From Cellulomonas timonensis (GTDB lineage: Bacteria > Actinomycetota > Actinomycetes > Actinomycetales > Cellulomonadaceae): DNA of 64,000 bases. The DNA is taken from NCBI RefSeq assembly GCF_900046455.1, contig NZ_FCOT01000012.1:1033546-1097545 (forward strand), given 5' to 3'. Shown here in pieces: positions 23,604-32,065 of this stretch. The notes beneath the pieces were generated by a model that worked only from the letters and a program-made list of their open reading frames with translations, made no database searches and was not told the DNA's origin. The first letter of the stretch is position 1. Every line of letters begins with the position of its first letter. Made by a program: the position numbers and the translations under genes.

Positions 23604-24914
23604 CTAGCTGGAGAGCTTCTCGGTGGCCTGCTGGGCGGCGGAATGCAGCGCGTCGGCGGGCGACGCCTGGCCTTGGATGACGGAGTCCCAGGCGTTCGCG
23701 AACACGCCCCACTCGATGTCGCCCCAGATCGGCAGGGCGGGGCGGGCGCGGGCGAACTCCATCTGCTCGACGAACACCTGGCGAACCGGGTCTTCCGTGG
23801 CCCACGCCGAGTCGATGACGTCCTTGCGCCCGGGGATGTTGCCGCTGGCCTGGATGTACTCCATCTGCTCACCGGCGGTGACCCACTCCATGAACTCCCA
23901 GGCCTCGTCGGGTGCGGTGGCGTTCCCGGCCAGACTGATCGTCGCGCCGCCGAGGATGGTCGCCTTCTCCGTGCCCTGGGGAAGGGGGGCGACCCCCCAG
24001 TCGAGGTCGGGGTTGTTCTGCGTGATCGCGTTCTGCCCCCACGGGCCAATCGCCATCATCGCCACCCGCTCCTGCGCGAACGGGGCCACGTACGGGTCCC
24101 ATCCGCCGGTCGCGGCGAGGAAGTCGGGCGGGGCCACGCCGTCCTTGAGCGCGAGGTTCGCGTAGGCCTCGAACGCCTCCAGGCCCTTGGCGTCGTCGAA
24201 CACCGCCTTCGTGGCGTCGCCGCTGACGATCTGGCCGCCGTTCTGCCACAGCCACGGCCAGAAGAGGAACGCCCCGTAGCCGGCCGGGCCCATCATGTAG
24301 CCGTACTGGTCGCCGCCGGTGAGCTCGATGCTCGCCGAGCGCAGGTCGTCCCATGTCGTCGGCACGGCGACGCCGGCGTCCGCGAGCATCGCCTTGTTGT
24401 AGAACAGGCCCACGTTGTTCGTGTAGTACGGCAGGCCGAACTGCTTGCCGCCAAACGTCGAGTACTCCAAGGCCCCGGCGTGGAAGTCGCCCGAGACGCT
24501 CCCGGTGAGGTCCGAGACGTCGGTCAGCACCTTGGCGCTGGCGAGCTGCGGCACCGCGGAGGAGTCCACGATCGCGATGTCGGGGCCGCTGCCCCCGCTC
24601 ACCGCGGTGGTGAGCTTGGACACGAGGTCGGCTGTCGGGATGCCCTCGACCTGGACCGTGAGCCCCTTCGCCTCGCCGAATGCCTTGGCGGCGCGCTTGA
24701 GCCCGGAGTCAGCCTCGCCTGCGACCGCAGAGTTGGCCCAGATCCGAAGCGTTCCCGGCTTGCCGGAGCCTCCGCTGGCGCCTCCGCCGGAGGCAGTGCC
24801 CCCTGCGCCGCAGGCGGCGAGGCCGATGCCCGCGGCGATGCCGCCGCCGATGCCGAGGAGCTGGCGGCGGCTGAGGTTCACGGCGGAGATGGAGGTGCGG
24901 GTGTTGCGCGTCAT
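23604..24914 (-). CDS. ABC transporter solute-binding lipoprotein (family 1, sugar type)
   Basis: Extracellular lipoprotein of 436 residues that captures the transported solute. The N-terminus combines a twin-arginine-like SRRQLLGIGG motif with a lipobox LAAC (about 34-37) and a Gly/Ser-rich linker. The mature part follows the family 1 pattern (LRIWANSAVAG, PTTWDDLRS, GGATISLAGN, AWEFMEWVTAGEQ). The ATG overlaps the stop of the upstream amidohydrolase in ATGA fashion, so in this operon the importer is translated together with catabolic enzymes. The ligand may be a glycoside or sugar acid; sequence alone cannot decide. Confidence 0.9.
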   Translation of the reverse strand: MTRNTRTSISAVNLSRRQLLGIGGGIAAGIGLAACGAGGTASGGGASGGSGKPGTLRIWANSAVAGEADSGLKRAAKAFGEAKGLTVQVEGIPTADLVSKLTTAVSGGSGPDIAIVDSSAVPQLASAKVLTDVSDLTGSVSGDFHAGALEYSTFGGKQFGLPYYTNNVGLFYNKAMLADAGVAVPTTWDDLRSASIELTGGDQYGYMMGPAGYGAFLFWPWLWQNGGQIVSGDATKAVFDDAKGLEAFEAYANLALKDGVAPPDFLAATGGWDPYVAPFAQERVAMMAIGPWGQNAITQNNPDLDWGVAPLPQGTEKATILGGATISLAGNATAPDEAWEFMEWVTAGEQMEYIQASGNIPGRKDVIDSAWATEDPVRQVFVEQMEFARARPALPIWGDIEWGVFANAWDSVIQGQASPADALHSAAQQATEKLSS

Positions 24915-26245
24915 TGCGTTCCCTCTCTTGTCTTCGACCGTCGGTCGATGCGGGCCCCGCCGTCGGCGGGCGCCCAGTCGGCCGGATGGGCCGTCCCGAT
25001 GCGGTGGGCCATGTCGCGTGTGGCGACGTAAGCCCTCTCCACGAGCTCGTCCTCATCCGTTCTGGTGAGCCGGCCGTCGTGGAGCACGAGTTCGCCGTCC
25101 ACGACGACGTCTGTCACGTCGCCTGGGCCGGCGCGGTGGACCACTGACCACACGGGGTCCACCAGGGGTTGCAGGCCGACCCGCGAGGCGTCCAGCCGGA
25201 CGAGGTCCGGGGAGCCGTCGAGCCGGCCGGTGACGCCGTCCACCCCGAGGGCACGAGCGCCCTGGACGGTCGCCATGTCATAGGCCGCGGTCGAGCCCAG
25301 GGCGGCGGGATCCTGCCGCGCCTGGCCCTGGGCGTAGACCGCCTGGCGCATCTCGTGGAACAGGCTCTCGGTCCCGTCGATGCCGAGGCCGACGGTCACC
25401 CCGGCCTCGAGCATGTCGGCGACGCGAGCGAATCCCTTCGCGAGGCGGAGGTGGTTCGTGGGGCAGTACGCGACGGCCGTGCCGGAGCCCGCGAGCAGCT
25501 CGATCTCGTGGTCGCTGAGCTGCACGCAGTGCACGAGCACTGTGCCGGGCCGCAGGAAGCCAAGCCGGTGCAGCAGCTCGACCGGCCGGACGCCGTGCTC
25601 GGCGACGCACTGCTCGACCTCGGCTGACGTCTCGGCGATGTGCGTGTAGAGCCGCAAGCCCAGGCGGTCCGCGGCGGCCACTGTCGCGGCGTAGTCCTCG
25701 GCGGCCGCCTGCCGCAGCGAGACCGGGGCGAGGAACAGCCGGTCGGCGGGCAGCAGCTCGGCGAGCGCACGCTCGGCCAGACGCTCGATGTGCTCGACGG
25801 TGGTGCAGGTCTGCGCGGCGCCGCGGGTCATCACGCCCAGGGCGACGCTCGCGCGCACGCCGACGTCGCGGTGGCCCGCGACGGCGGCGTCGAGCAGCTC
25901 GGGCCGGTGCAGGGGGTAGACGTGGTCGATCACCGAGGTCACACCGGCCCGCAGCTGCCGTGCGCTCGCGAGGGCTGTGAGCGCACGGTGCTCGTCGGGG
26001 GTTGCCACCGCCTGCGTCGCCGCGGCGGCCGTGATGACCTGCGCGAGCGGCATGCCCTCCGATCGCCGGCCGGTGGGCATGAACGAGCGCAGGTGGTCGT
26101 GGAGGTTGACGAGCCCGGGCAGCAGGAGGGTGCGCGCGGGCGCTGTGCCGGTCGCCGGCTCAAGGCGCACGCGCCCGTCCACCACCTCGGCGGTGACGGC
26201 GCCGGCGCCGTCACCCACCGAGGTGCCGGTGAGGCGACCGGCCAT
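24911..26245 (-). CDS. Amidohydrolase, TRZ/ATZ (SsnA-like) family
   Basis: A metal-dependent deaminase or chlorohydrolase-like enzyme of 444 residues. Motifs are H49-x-H51 in GLVNLHDHLRS, His in YTHIAETSAEVE, His in VHCVQLSDHE and Asp in GLGIDGTES, the pattern of the TRZ/ATZ, SsnA and 8-oxoguanine deaminase group. Members deaminate triazines, purines, adenosine-type compounds or hydroxy-triazines. ATG 26245 is chosen; three overlapping GTG codons just upstream (26257-26251) are alternatives. It follows the octopine-type dehydrogenase directly and overlaps the binding-protein gene. With a molybdenum hydroxylase in the same operon, oxidation then deamination of an N-heterocycle is a reasonable inference. 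Confidence 0.85.
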   Translation of the reverse strand: MAGRLTGTSVGDGAGAVTAEVVDGRVRLEPATGTAPARTLLLPGLVNLHDHLRSFMPTGRRSEGMPLAQVITAAAATQAVATPDEHRALTALASARQLRAGVTSVIDHVYPLHRPELLDAAVAGHRDVGVRASVALGVMTRGAAQTCTTVEHIERLAERALAELLPADRLFLAPVSLRQAAAEDYAATVAAADRLGLRLYTHIAETSAEVEQCVAEHGVRPVELLHRLGFLRPGTVLVHCVQLSDHEIELLAGSGTAVAYCPTNHLRLAKGFARVADMLEAGVTVGLGIDGTESLFHEMRQAVYAQGQARQDPAALGSTAAYDMATVQGARALGVDGVTGRLDGSPDLVRLDASRVGLQPLVDPVWSVVHRAGPGDVTDVVVDGELVLHDGRLTRTDEDELVERAYVATRDMAHRIGTAHPADWAPADGGARIDRRSKTREGTQ

Positions 26246-26247
26246 CG

Positions 26248-27360
26248 TCACCACCACCCGGTCCGAGTGGCCTCGAGAAGCCCGTCACGACCCACACCCG
26301 CCAGGCCGAACGCCTCGAGCGTGCGTCCCTCGGCGCGGAAGTCGGTTCCCGTCGCGATCGAGGCGAGGTGGATCATCGCGTCGATCGTGGGGGTCGGGAC
26401 GCCCACCTCGCGCCCGATCGAGGACATCAGGCACAGCGCGTAAGGGACGTCTTCGGTGATGTACCGGCTGCTGAGGGCCTGCGGTCCCGTGCCGAAGGTC
26501 GAGTCCCCGAACGCGCTCGACTGCAACGTCTCATGCAGGTCCGCGCCCAGGCGCGGCGCGAAGCCCTGCTCGACGAGGTACTCCTCGTAGCCGCGGAGGT
26601 TGCTGAAGCCCAGCTCCCGGCGGATCGCGATGAGCTCGGCGTCGATCTCGGCGATCCAGCGGCACACCGCCGGGCTGGCGCCCTCGCCCCACAGGAGGAA
26701 CTTGCCGGGACGCCCCTGCACCGCCCCCAGGTTGCCGAGGATCGGCGGGACGTGGTCGATCGCGTTGAAGTTGAGCAGCACTGTCTCCCACACGCTCTCG
26801 CCCGCGGTGACAGAGGGCCAGATCGCGCAGGCGGTGGCCTCGGCGGGGTTGCCGGCGGGCAGGCCGGCGACAACGGTCCCGCCGACCTTGCGCGAGGCGG
26901 TCACGAGGCCCGGCTCGCGCACCCGCGCGCCGTAGGGCAGCGAGTTGAGCTCGGCGATGTGCGCGCGCACGCGGCGCCCCTGGCGTCGCATCGCCGCCAC
27001 GAGCGCGAGGGCGCCGCCGCCCTCGCCCGCGAAGACGACCTGCTGCCCGTCCTCGAGGTTCGCGGCGAGGATCTCCGCGAAGACGTCGTGGCCGAAGGCG
27101 GGCACGGACACGACGACCAGCTCGGCGCCGCGCACCGCGCCGGCCGGGTCGAGCGACGCCTTCGCGGGGGCCTGCGTGACGTGGTGCCACGGCGAGCGAA
27201 GCCGCACGACACCGCGCTCGGCGATCGCGTCGATGCTGGCGCGGAAACGCTCGAGGTCGGCGACTGTGACGTCGATGCCGAGGAGCGACATCTCGAGCGC
27301 GGAGCTGAGCGCGCCGGCGCCCGATCCGAGCACTGTCGCGGACGAGGGGAGCTGGGTCAT
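26248..27360 (-). CDS. NAD/NADP octopine/nopaline dehydrogenase family protein
   Basis: A 370-residue oxidoreductase with an N-terminal Rossmann fold (VLGSGAGALSSALEMSLLG, about 10-28) and a C-terminal octopine-dehydrogenase helical domain (about 190-340; NFNAIDHVPPILGNLG carries the conserved Asn/His region). Family members reduce or oxidise imino and 2-oxo acids, opines being the classic substrates. It overlaps the LLM gene upstream by 4 bases and precedes the amidohydrolase. In this setting it could handle an N-substituted amino acid or a 2-hydroxyacid intermediate; the exact reaction is unknown. Confidence 0.85.
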   Translation of the reverse strand: MTQLPSSATVLGSGAGALSSALEMSLLGIDVTVADLERFRASIDAIAERGVVRLRSPWHHVTQAPAKASLDPAGAVRGAELVVVSVPAFGHDVFAEILAANLEDGQQVVFAGEGGGALALVAAMRRQGRRVRAHIAELNSLPYGARVREPGLVTASRKVGGTVVAGLPAGNPAEATACAIWPSVTAGESVWETVLLNFNAIDHVPPILGNLGAVQGRPGKFLLWGEGASPAVCRWIAEIDAELIAIRRELGFSNLRGYEEYLVEQGFAPRLGADLHETLQSSAFGDSTFGTGPQALSSRYITEDVPYALCLMSSIGREVGVPTPTIDAMIHLASIATGTDFRAEGRTLEAFGLAGVGRDGLLEATRTGWW

Positions 27361-28301
27361 GCGAGGACCGCCTTCGCGAGCTGGGTGAGCTGGGTGAGGG
27401 TGGCGTCAGGGGTTGTCCCCCCGACGCTGAGGATGACCTCGTCGACGCCGGCCTCGGCCAGGCGGTCGACGCCTTCTCGGACGAGTGAGGCCGGGCCGGC
27501 GATTCCGAAGGCCTCGGCCATGGCGTCGGTGACCTGCGCGGCCGCGGCGGCCCGGTCCCCGGTGCGCACCGTGGCCCGCAGCGCGCGGACCTCGTCGACG
27601 TCGAGGCCGTACACCTCGATGAGCTCGTCGGCGTACGCGCCGCCGGCCATGGTGGTGCAGCGCGGCCGCAGGGCCGTCAACGCCGCCTCGCGGTCCTCGC
27701 CGATCTCGAGGTCGAGCATGAGGCAGAGGGAGGTGCGGCCACCCTCGACCCGTCCCGCCGCCCCGGCCGCGACGTGGTCGCGGACGTACTCGAGGTGGGT
27801 CGGCGCGATGCCGTGCGTGATGACGCCGTCAGCCACCCTGCCCGCGAGCTCGAGCATCTTGGGCCCGCGCGCGGCCAGGTAGAGGGGCCCGTCCTGGACG
27901 TCCCAGCGCAGCCGCGACCCACGTGCGCTGAACGTCTCGCCTGACACGTCGCAGTCGCCGCGCGAGAGCTGGCGGATGATCTCCACGGCCTCGCCGGTGA
28001 GGCGCAGCGGCCGCTTCATCTCGACGGCCAGCTCGCTCGCGAACTCGTAGCCGCCCGCGCCCAGCCCCAGCACGAACCTGCCGCCGCCGATCTCGCGCAG
28101 GCTCGCGGCCATGCTCGCCAGGAGTGCCGGGTGGCGCAGGAACGGCGACATCACGGCCGTCCCCAACGTCACCCGCTCGGTGGCCGCCATCATGAGGGCC
28201 AGGGCGCCGGAGACGTCGCGGTGGAAGTAGTGGTCGGCCAACCACACCCCGTCGAAGCCGAGGTCCTCGATGCGGCGGGCCCAGGGCGCCGCGTCGGTCA
28301 T
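27357..28301 (-). CDS. LLM-class flavin/F420-dependent oxidoreductase, 5' end lost at adapter junction
   Basis: A 314-residue remainder of a luciferase-like barrel enzyme (LGFDGVWLADHYF, VTLGTAVMSP, GRFVLGLGAGG, VADGVITHG). Family members use FMN or F420 for monooxygenation, reduction or alcohol oxidation. The apparent ATG at 28301 sits exactly at the edge of the adapter sequence, and the first beta strand that normally precedes the ARRIEDLGFD helix is absent, so about 20-30 N-terminal residues are missing. The start shown is therefore artificial. The gene overlaps the octopine-type dehydrogenase at its 3' end. A second LLM enzyme (fgd) in the chain suggests F420 as cofactor. Confidence 0.82.
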   Translation of the reverse strand: MTDAAPWARRIEDLGFDGVWLADHYFHRDVSGALALMMAATERVTLGTAVMSPFLRHPALLASMAASLREIGGGRFVLGLGAGGYEFASELAVEMKRPLRLTGEAVEIIRQLSRGDCDVSGETFSARGSRLRWDVQDGPLYLAARGPKMLELAGRVADGVITHGIAPTHLEYVRDHVAAGAAGRVEGGRTSLCLMLDLEIGEDREAALTALRPRCTTMAGGAYADELIEVYGLDVDEVRALRATVRTGDRAAAAAQVTDAMAEAFGIAGPASLVREGVDRLAEAGVDEVILSVGGTTPDATLTQLTQLAKAVLA

Positions 28302-28505
28302 CTGTTTCTTTTACACATCTGACGCTGCCGACGAGCTTACGCGGGGTGTTCTATGGGGGTGCCCGGGCGTTTCACAACAACAACACAGTACCGACAGACA
28401 CTGGAGCATCAATCTATGCGACTATATCACCAGCGGATACAGGACAGGTAGGGTGTTCGCATGACGTTGAAGTCGTGGGCAGCGCCAGATGTGTATGAGA
28501 GGCAG
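28302..28505. other. Illumina Nextera adapter sequence inserted in the assembly (not genomic)
   Basis: At 28302 the sequence switches to a near copy of the Tn5 mosaic end CTGTCTCTTATACACATCT (two mismatches), followed by GACGCTGCCGACGA, an 8-base index-like stretch and a degraded P5 flow-cell tail. At 28473-28505 the same adapter appears in the opposite orientation, ending in a 4-mismatch copy of the Nextera read-1 oligonucleotide. The part in between is less GC-rich than the flanks and uninterpretable. Translations of it give the peptides YTSDAAD and THLALPT familiar from adapter contamination. Confidence 0.95.
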
Positions 28506-29358
28506 CGGGGTGGGGGTGGCGGGCGTCGATGGATCCCAACGCCTCGCGCAGGAGCCCGGCGGCGCACCGCCTGCGGTACCCGGCGCTCGCGCGCAGGTCG
28601 TCGATCGGATGGATGTCCGCCTGGACGGCGGCGATCGCCGCGTGAGCGACGTCGGGTGTGACGCGGCGGCCCTCGAGCTCTGCCTCGGCGCCGCGCAGCC
28701 GGACGACCGTCGGCGCGACGGAGCCCATCGCGAGGCGGACGTCCCGCAGCACGCCGTCATCTGCTCGCCACTGCCACGCGAGGTCCAGGAAGGAGATCGC
28801 GAGCGCCCGACGGCCGCCGACCTTGCGGTAGCCGCCAGCCGCGGGCGGCGCCGGCACGGTGACGGCCAGGATCCACTCGGCCGGGCGCAGGTCGACCGCG
28901 CGGGGTCCCAGGAGGAAGTCCTCGAGCGGCGCCTCGCGCTCGCCGTCGGCGCCACGGATCGTCACGACGGCGCCCGCGGCCAGGAGCGGCGGCACGGTGT
29001 CGGCCGCTGGCGAGCCTGTCGCCAGGTTCCCCCCGATGGTGGCCCGGTTGCGGATCTGCTGCGACGCGAAGAAGGCGGCCGCGTCAGCCAGTGCCGGGAA
29101 CCTGCCGTCGAGCGCGTCGACCACCACGGCGATCGGCGCGACCGCTGACAGCACCAGCGACGGCGAGGGCCCGGCCGTCACCCGGAGCGGCGGCGGCGCG
29201 TCCTCCAGCCCGGTGAGGTCGACGAGAGAGTGGTGCGGCGCGCCGGCGCGACGCTGCACGAGCAGGTCCGTCCCCCCTGCCACGGGCCGGGCGCCGCCCA
29301 GGAGCGCGCTGACCTCGGCGACCCGGCGCGGGCGGACGAGACGCGCGGGGCCGGTCAT
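28506..29358 (-). CDS. FAD-binding subunit of xanthine-dehydrogenase-family molybdenum hydroxylase, 3' end lost
   Basis: Medium (CoxM-type) subunit that passes electrons between the iron-sulfur subunit and FAD. The genomic part (about 284 residues) has the FAD-binding ARPVAGGTDLLV (about 26-37) and TIGGNLATGSPAADT (about 110-125) motifs and most of the CO-dehydrogenase flavoprotein C-terminal domain. The frame stays open through the adapter to a stop at 28414, but everything below 28506 is artefact. Little of the true protein is probably missing, since family members have about 280-300 residues. ATG 29358 overlaps the stop of the iron-sulfur subunit by 4 bases. Confidence 0.85.
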
Positions 29359-29846
29359 GAGGCGCCTGCGCAGCGGCCGCGCGCGACATCGTGCACGGCG
29401 TCGTGGAACCGGTTGTACCCCGTGCAGCGGCACAGGTTGCCGTCGAGCGCGCCGCGGATGTCGTCGTCGGTGGGCTCAGGTACTCGCTCGAGGAGCGCGG
29501 CGCACGACATGAGCACCCCCGGGATGCAGTACCCGCACTGCACCGCCTGCCGCCGGACGAACGCCTCCTGCAGGTCGGCGCCACCGCGGTCCGCAAGCCC
29601 CTCGACGGTCTCGACGTCGGCGTCGGTCACTTGGCCCTGCAGGACGAGGCAGGAGCACACCGCGCGACCGTCGACGAGCACGGTGCAGCTGCCGCACTCG
29701 CCCATGCCGCAGCCCTCCTTGGCCCCGGTCAGTCCCAGGCCGTCGCGGAGCACGTCCAGCAGGCGCGTCCCCGCCACCTCGTCGACCTTGACGCCGAGCG
29801 CGTCAGCCGCGGCGGCGAGGTCGACGCTCTGTCCGTTGACGCGCAT
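29355..29846 (-). CDS. 2Fe-2S subunit of xanthine-dehydrogenase-family molybdenum hydroxylase
   Basis: Small (CoxS-type) electron-transfer subunit of 163 residues. It holds two [2Fe-2S] clusters: the plant-ferredoxin type (CGMGECGSCTVLVDGRAVC) and the helical type (CGYCIPG and CRCTGY). ATG 29846 overlaps the stop of the large subunit; a GTG three bases earlier is possible. The order in transcription is large, small, medium subunit. Confidence 0.93.
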   Translation of the reverse strand: MRVNGQSVDLAAAADALGVKVDEVAGTRLLDVLRDGLGLTGAKEGCGMGECGSCTVLVDGRAVCSCLVLQGQVTDADVETVEGLADRGGADLQEAFVRRQAVQCGYCIPGVLMSCAALLERVPEPTDDDIRGALDGNLCRCTGYNRFHDAVHDVARGRCAGAS

Positions 29847-32065
29847 CACGCCACCTCTTCCATCAGTGCGAGCAGGCGCTCCGGGGTGACGGGCAGCTCG
29901 GCCGGCAGCACCCCGACCGCGTCGAGCACTGCCGCCGCGAGGGCGGGCGGCGTCGGGACGACCACGACCTCGGACATGCCCTTGGCGCCGTACGGGCCGG
30001 TCGCCTCGGCGCCGGGCACGAGGACGGTGTGCATGCGCGGCGCGTCCGCCACCGTCGGGGCGAGGTAGTTCTCCAGGCTCGTGGTGCGCGGGATGCCGTC
30101 GGTGACCACGTGGTCCTCCATGAGCGCGAGCCCGAGGCCTTGGAGGATGCCGCCCTCGGCCTGGCCCAGCACGCCACCGGGGTTGATGGGCGTGCCGCAG
30201 TCGAGTGCGCACAGCAGCTCGGGGACCCGGATCTCACCGGTGAGCACGTTGACCTCGGCGCGCACTACCTGCGCGCACGACCCGTACACGCGGTGCGGCG
30301 CGAACGTGGCCAGGTCCGCATGCGGGACGAGCCCGATGTGCTCGGTGTCGGGCAGGCGGAACTCGGCGGCGTGCTCCGCGCGGCCCAGCGCCTCGAGCTT
30401 CTCCCCCGTGCCGGCGGCGTCGGTGTCGAGGTGCAGGCCCAGGCGCTCGCAGTCCTCGCGCAGCGCGAGGCAGACCGCGTGCACCGCCGCGCCCCCCGCG
30501 TAGGTCGAGCGCGACGCCGCCGTCGGCCCTGACTCGGGCACGACGGCTGTGTCGCCGACGATCACGCTGACGTCGTCATAGGACATGCCGAGCGTGTCGG
30601 CCGCGACCTGCCGGTAGGTGGTCTGGATCGACTGTCCCGTGTGGTTGGGGCCAGCCCAGATGGTCACATGACCGGTCCCGTCGATCCGCAGGCGTGCGCG
30701 GGCGGTGTCGCCGGTGCCGCTGCCCATGCCGACGCCCTTCATCGCGACGGCGACGCCGGTGCCGCGCCGCCAGGGCCAGGTGGCGCCCGCCGCCCACTCG
30801 TCGCGGTCCGCCCACAACGGGTGCGCACCTGCGATCCGCAGGGCCTCGTCGACGCGCAGGCTCTCGGTCGTGAGATGCCCGTAGAGGCTGTGCCGGTCGC
30901 CTCCGCGCAGGGCGTTGCGGAGCCGGATCTCGACGGGGTCCACGCCGAGGCGCTGGGCAGCCCGGGTCATGGCGTTCTCGACGGCGAAGGCGACCTGCGG
31001 GACGCCGTAGCCGCGGAAGGCTCCGGCGTTCGCGTTGTTCGTGTAGACCACTGTGCCGTCGAACTCGGCTGCTTCGAAGGCGTACGGCCCCGTGGACATC
31101 TCTGCCGAGGTCTTCATGACGTTGGGCCCCGACGTGATGACGGGCCCGGTGTCGGCGAGCGCACGCACCCGCGAGCCGAGGATGCGCCCGTCCGCGTCGA
31201 AGCCGACGGTGATCTCGGTGCGGAACGGGTGCCGCTTGGCCCCGGCCGTCATCACCTCCTCACGCGTCGTGTGCAGGCGCACGGGCCGGCCTGTGGCGCG
31301 GGCGAGCAGCGCGAGGTACACCGGCATCGGGTCGTCATTGCGGGCGCCGAACGCGCCGCCCACGGGGCCGCCGATCATGCGCACGTGGTCGGGCTCGACC
31401 CCGAGCGCCCGGGCGATCTTGCGCTGGTGGAGGCCCGGGTTCTGCGAGCCGCACCAGACGGTCGCATGGCCGTCCTCCCAGATGGCCGTGCCGCCCGGAG
31501 TCTCGATGGCCACGTGCTCTTGGCCGGGAGTGCGCACCTCGTGGTGGACCACGAGGTGGGCGCCGGCGAGCGCGGCGTCGACATCCCCCGATCGGAATGC
31601 GATGCGCCCGGAGAGGTTGCCGTGGGCGTGGAGCCTCGGGGCGTCGTCGTCGAGCGCGGCGGCCATGTCCGAGACCACCGGCAGCGGCGTGAGGGCCACC
31701 CGCACGAGCGCGGCCGCCCGGTGCGCCGTGGCGGCGTCCTTCGCGGCGACCAGCGCGATGGCCTCGCCCACCTGGCGGACGACGGTGTCGGCGAGGACGG
31801 GGCCGTCGACGTCACGGGGGCCGAGCGCGTTGACCGGCACGTCGGCCGCCACGAGCACGGCGGCGACGCCCTCCAGCTCACGGGCCGCGTCGACGTCGAC
31901 GCCGTCGAGCCGGGCATGTGGCACGGTGCTGCGCACCACGACGCCGTGCAGCGTGCCCGGCAGGCGCAGGTCGGTGACGTACTGCAGGGCGCCCGTGACG
32001 ATCTCCGGCGCCTCCTCTGCTGGTTGCGAGCGGCCGACCCATGGCGTGCTGGCGATGTCGGTCAT
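29846..32065 (-). CDS. Molybdopterin-binding large subunit of xanthine-dehydrogenase-family hydroxylase
   Basis: Catalytic subunit of 739 residues that hydroxylates a carbon next to nitrogen in a heterocycle, or an aldehyde, using water. An N-terminal aldehyde-oxidase a/b hammerhead domain (about 20-125) is followed by the molybdopterin-binding domain with GGPVGGAFGAR, AFRGYGVPQ and, near the C-terminus, GAKGMSE whose Glu is the general base of the family. The substrate-loop signature of CO dehydrogenase (CSFR) is absent, so it is not a CO dehydrogenase. ATG 32065 overlaps the glycosidase stop by 4 bases. The matching cofactor genes (MobA-like, XdhC) lie at the far end of the chain. Substrate unknown; two amidohydrolases in the operon favour an N-heterocycle. 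Confidence 0.92.
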   Translation of the reverse strand: MTDIASTPWVGRSQPAEEAPEIVTGALQYVTDLRLPGTLHGVVVRSTVPHARLDGVDVDAARELEGVAAVLVAADVPVNALGPRDVDGPVLADTVVRQVGEAIALVAAKDAATAHRAAALVRVALTPLPVVSDMAAALDDDAPRLHAHGNLSGRIAFRSGDVDAALAGAHLVVHHEVRTPGQEHVAIETPGGTAIWEDGHATVWCGSQNPGLHQRKIARALGVEPDHVRMIGGPVGGAFGARNDDPMPVYLALLARATGRPVRLHTTREEVMTAGAKRHPFRTEITVGFDADGRILGSRVRALADTGPVITSGPNVMKTSAEMSTGPYAFEAAEFDGTVVYTNNANAGAFRGYGVPQVAFAVENAMTRAAQRLGVDPVEIRLRNALRGGDRHSLYGHLTTESLRVDEALRIAGAHPLWADRDEWAAGATWPWRRGTGVAVAMKGVGMGSGTGDTARARLRIDGTGHVTIWAGPNHTGQSIQTTYRQVAADTLGMSYDDVSVIVGDTAVVPESGPTAASRSTYAGGAAVHAVCLALREDCERLGLHLDTDAAGTGEKLEALGRAEHAAEFRLPDTEHIGLVPHADLATFAPHRVYGSCAQVVRAEVNVLTGEIRVPELLCALDCGTPINPGGVLGQAEGGILQGLGLALMEDHVVTDGIPRTTSLENYLAPTVADAPRMHTVLVPGAEATGPYGAKGMSEVVVVPTPPALAAAVLDAVGVLPAELPVTPERLLALMEEVA

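Noticed and set aside
28270..28464. Small ORFs across the adapter on both strands
   Set aside because: Their peptides contain adapter-derived YTSDAAD and THLALPT segments and have no biological meaning.
28302..28505. Less GC-rich island as a mobile element, attachment site or foreign insertion
   Set aside because: The base composition change is explained by Nextera adapter and flow-cell sequence at both ends; there is no transposase, inverted repeat or target duplication.
29846..32065. Large molybdenum subunit as carbon monoxide dehydrogenase
   Set aside because: The CSFR active-site loop of CoxL is not present, and the operon context is unrelated to CO oxidation.
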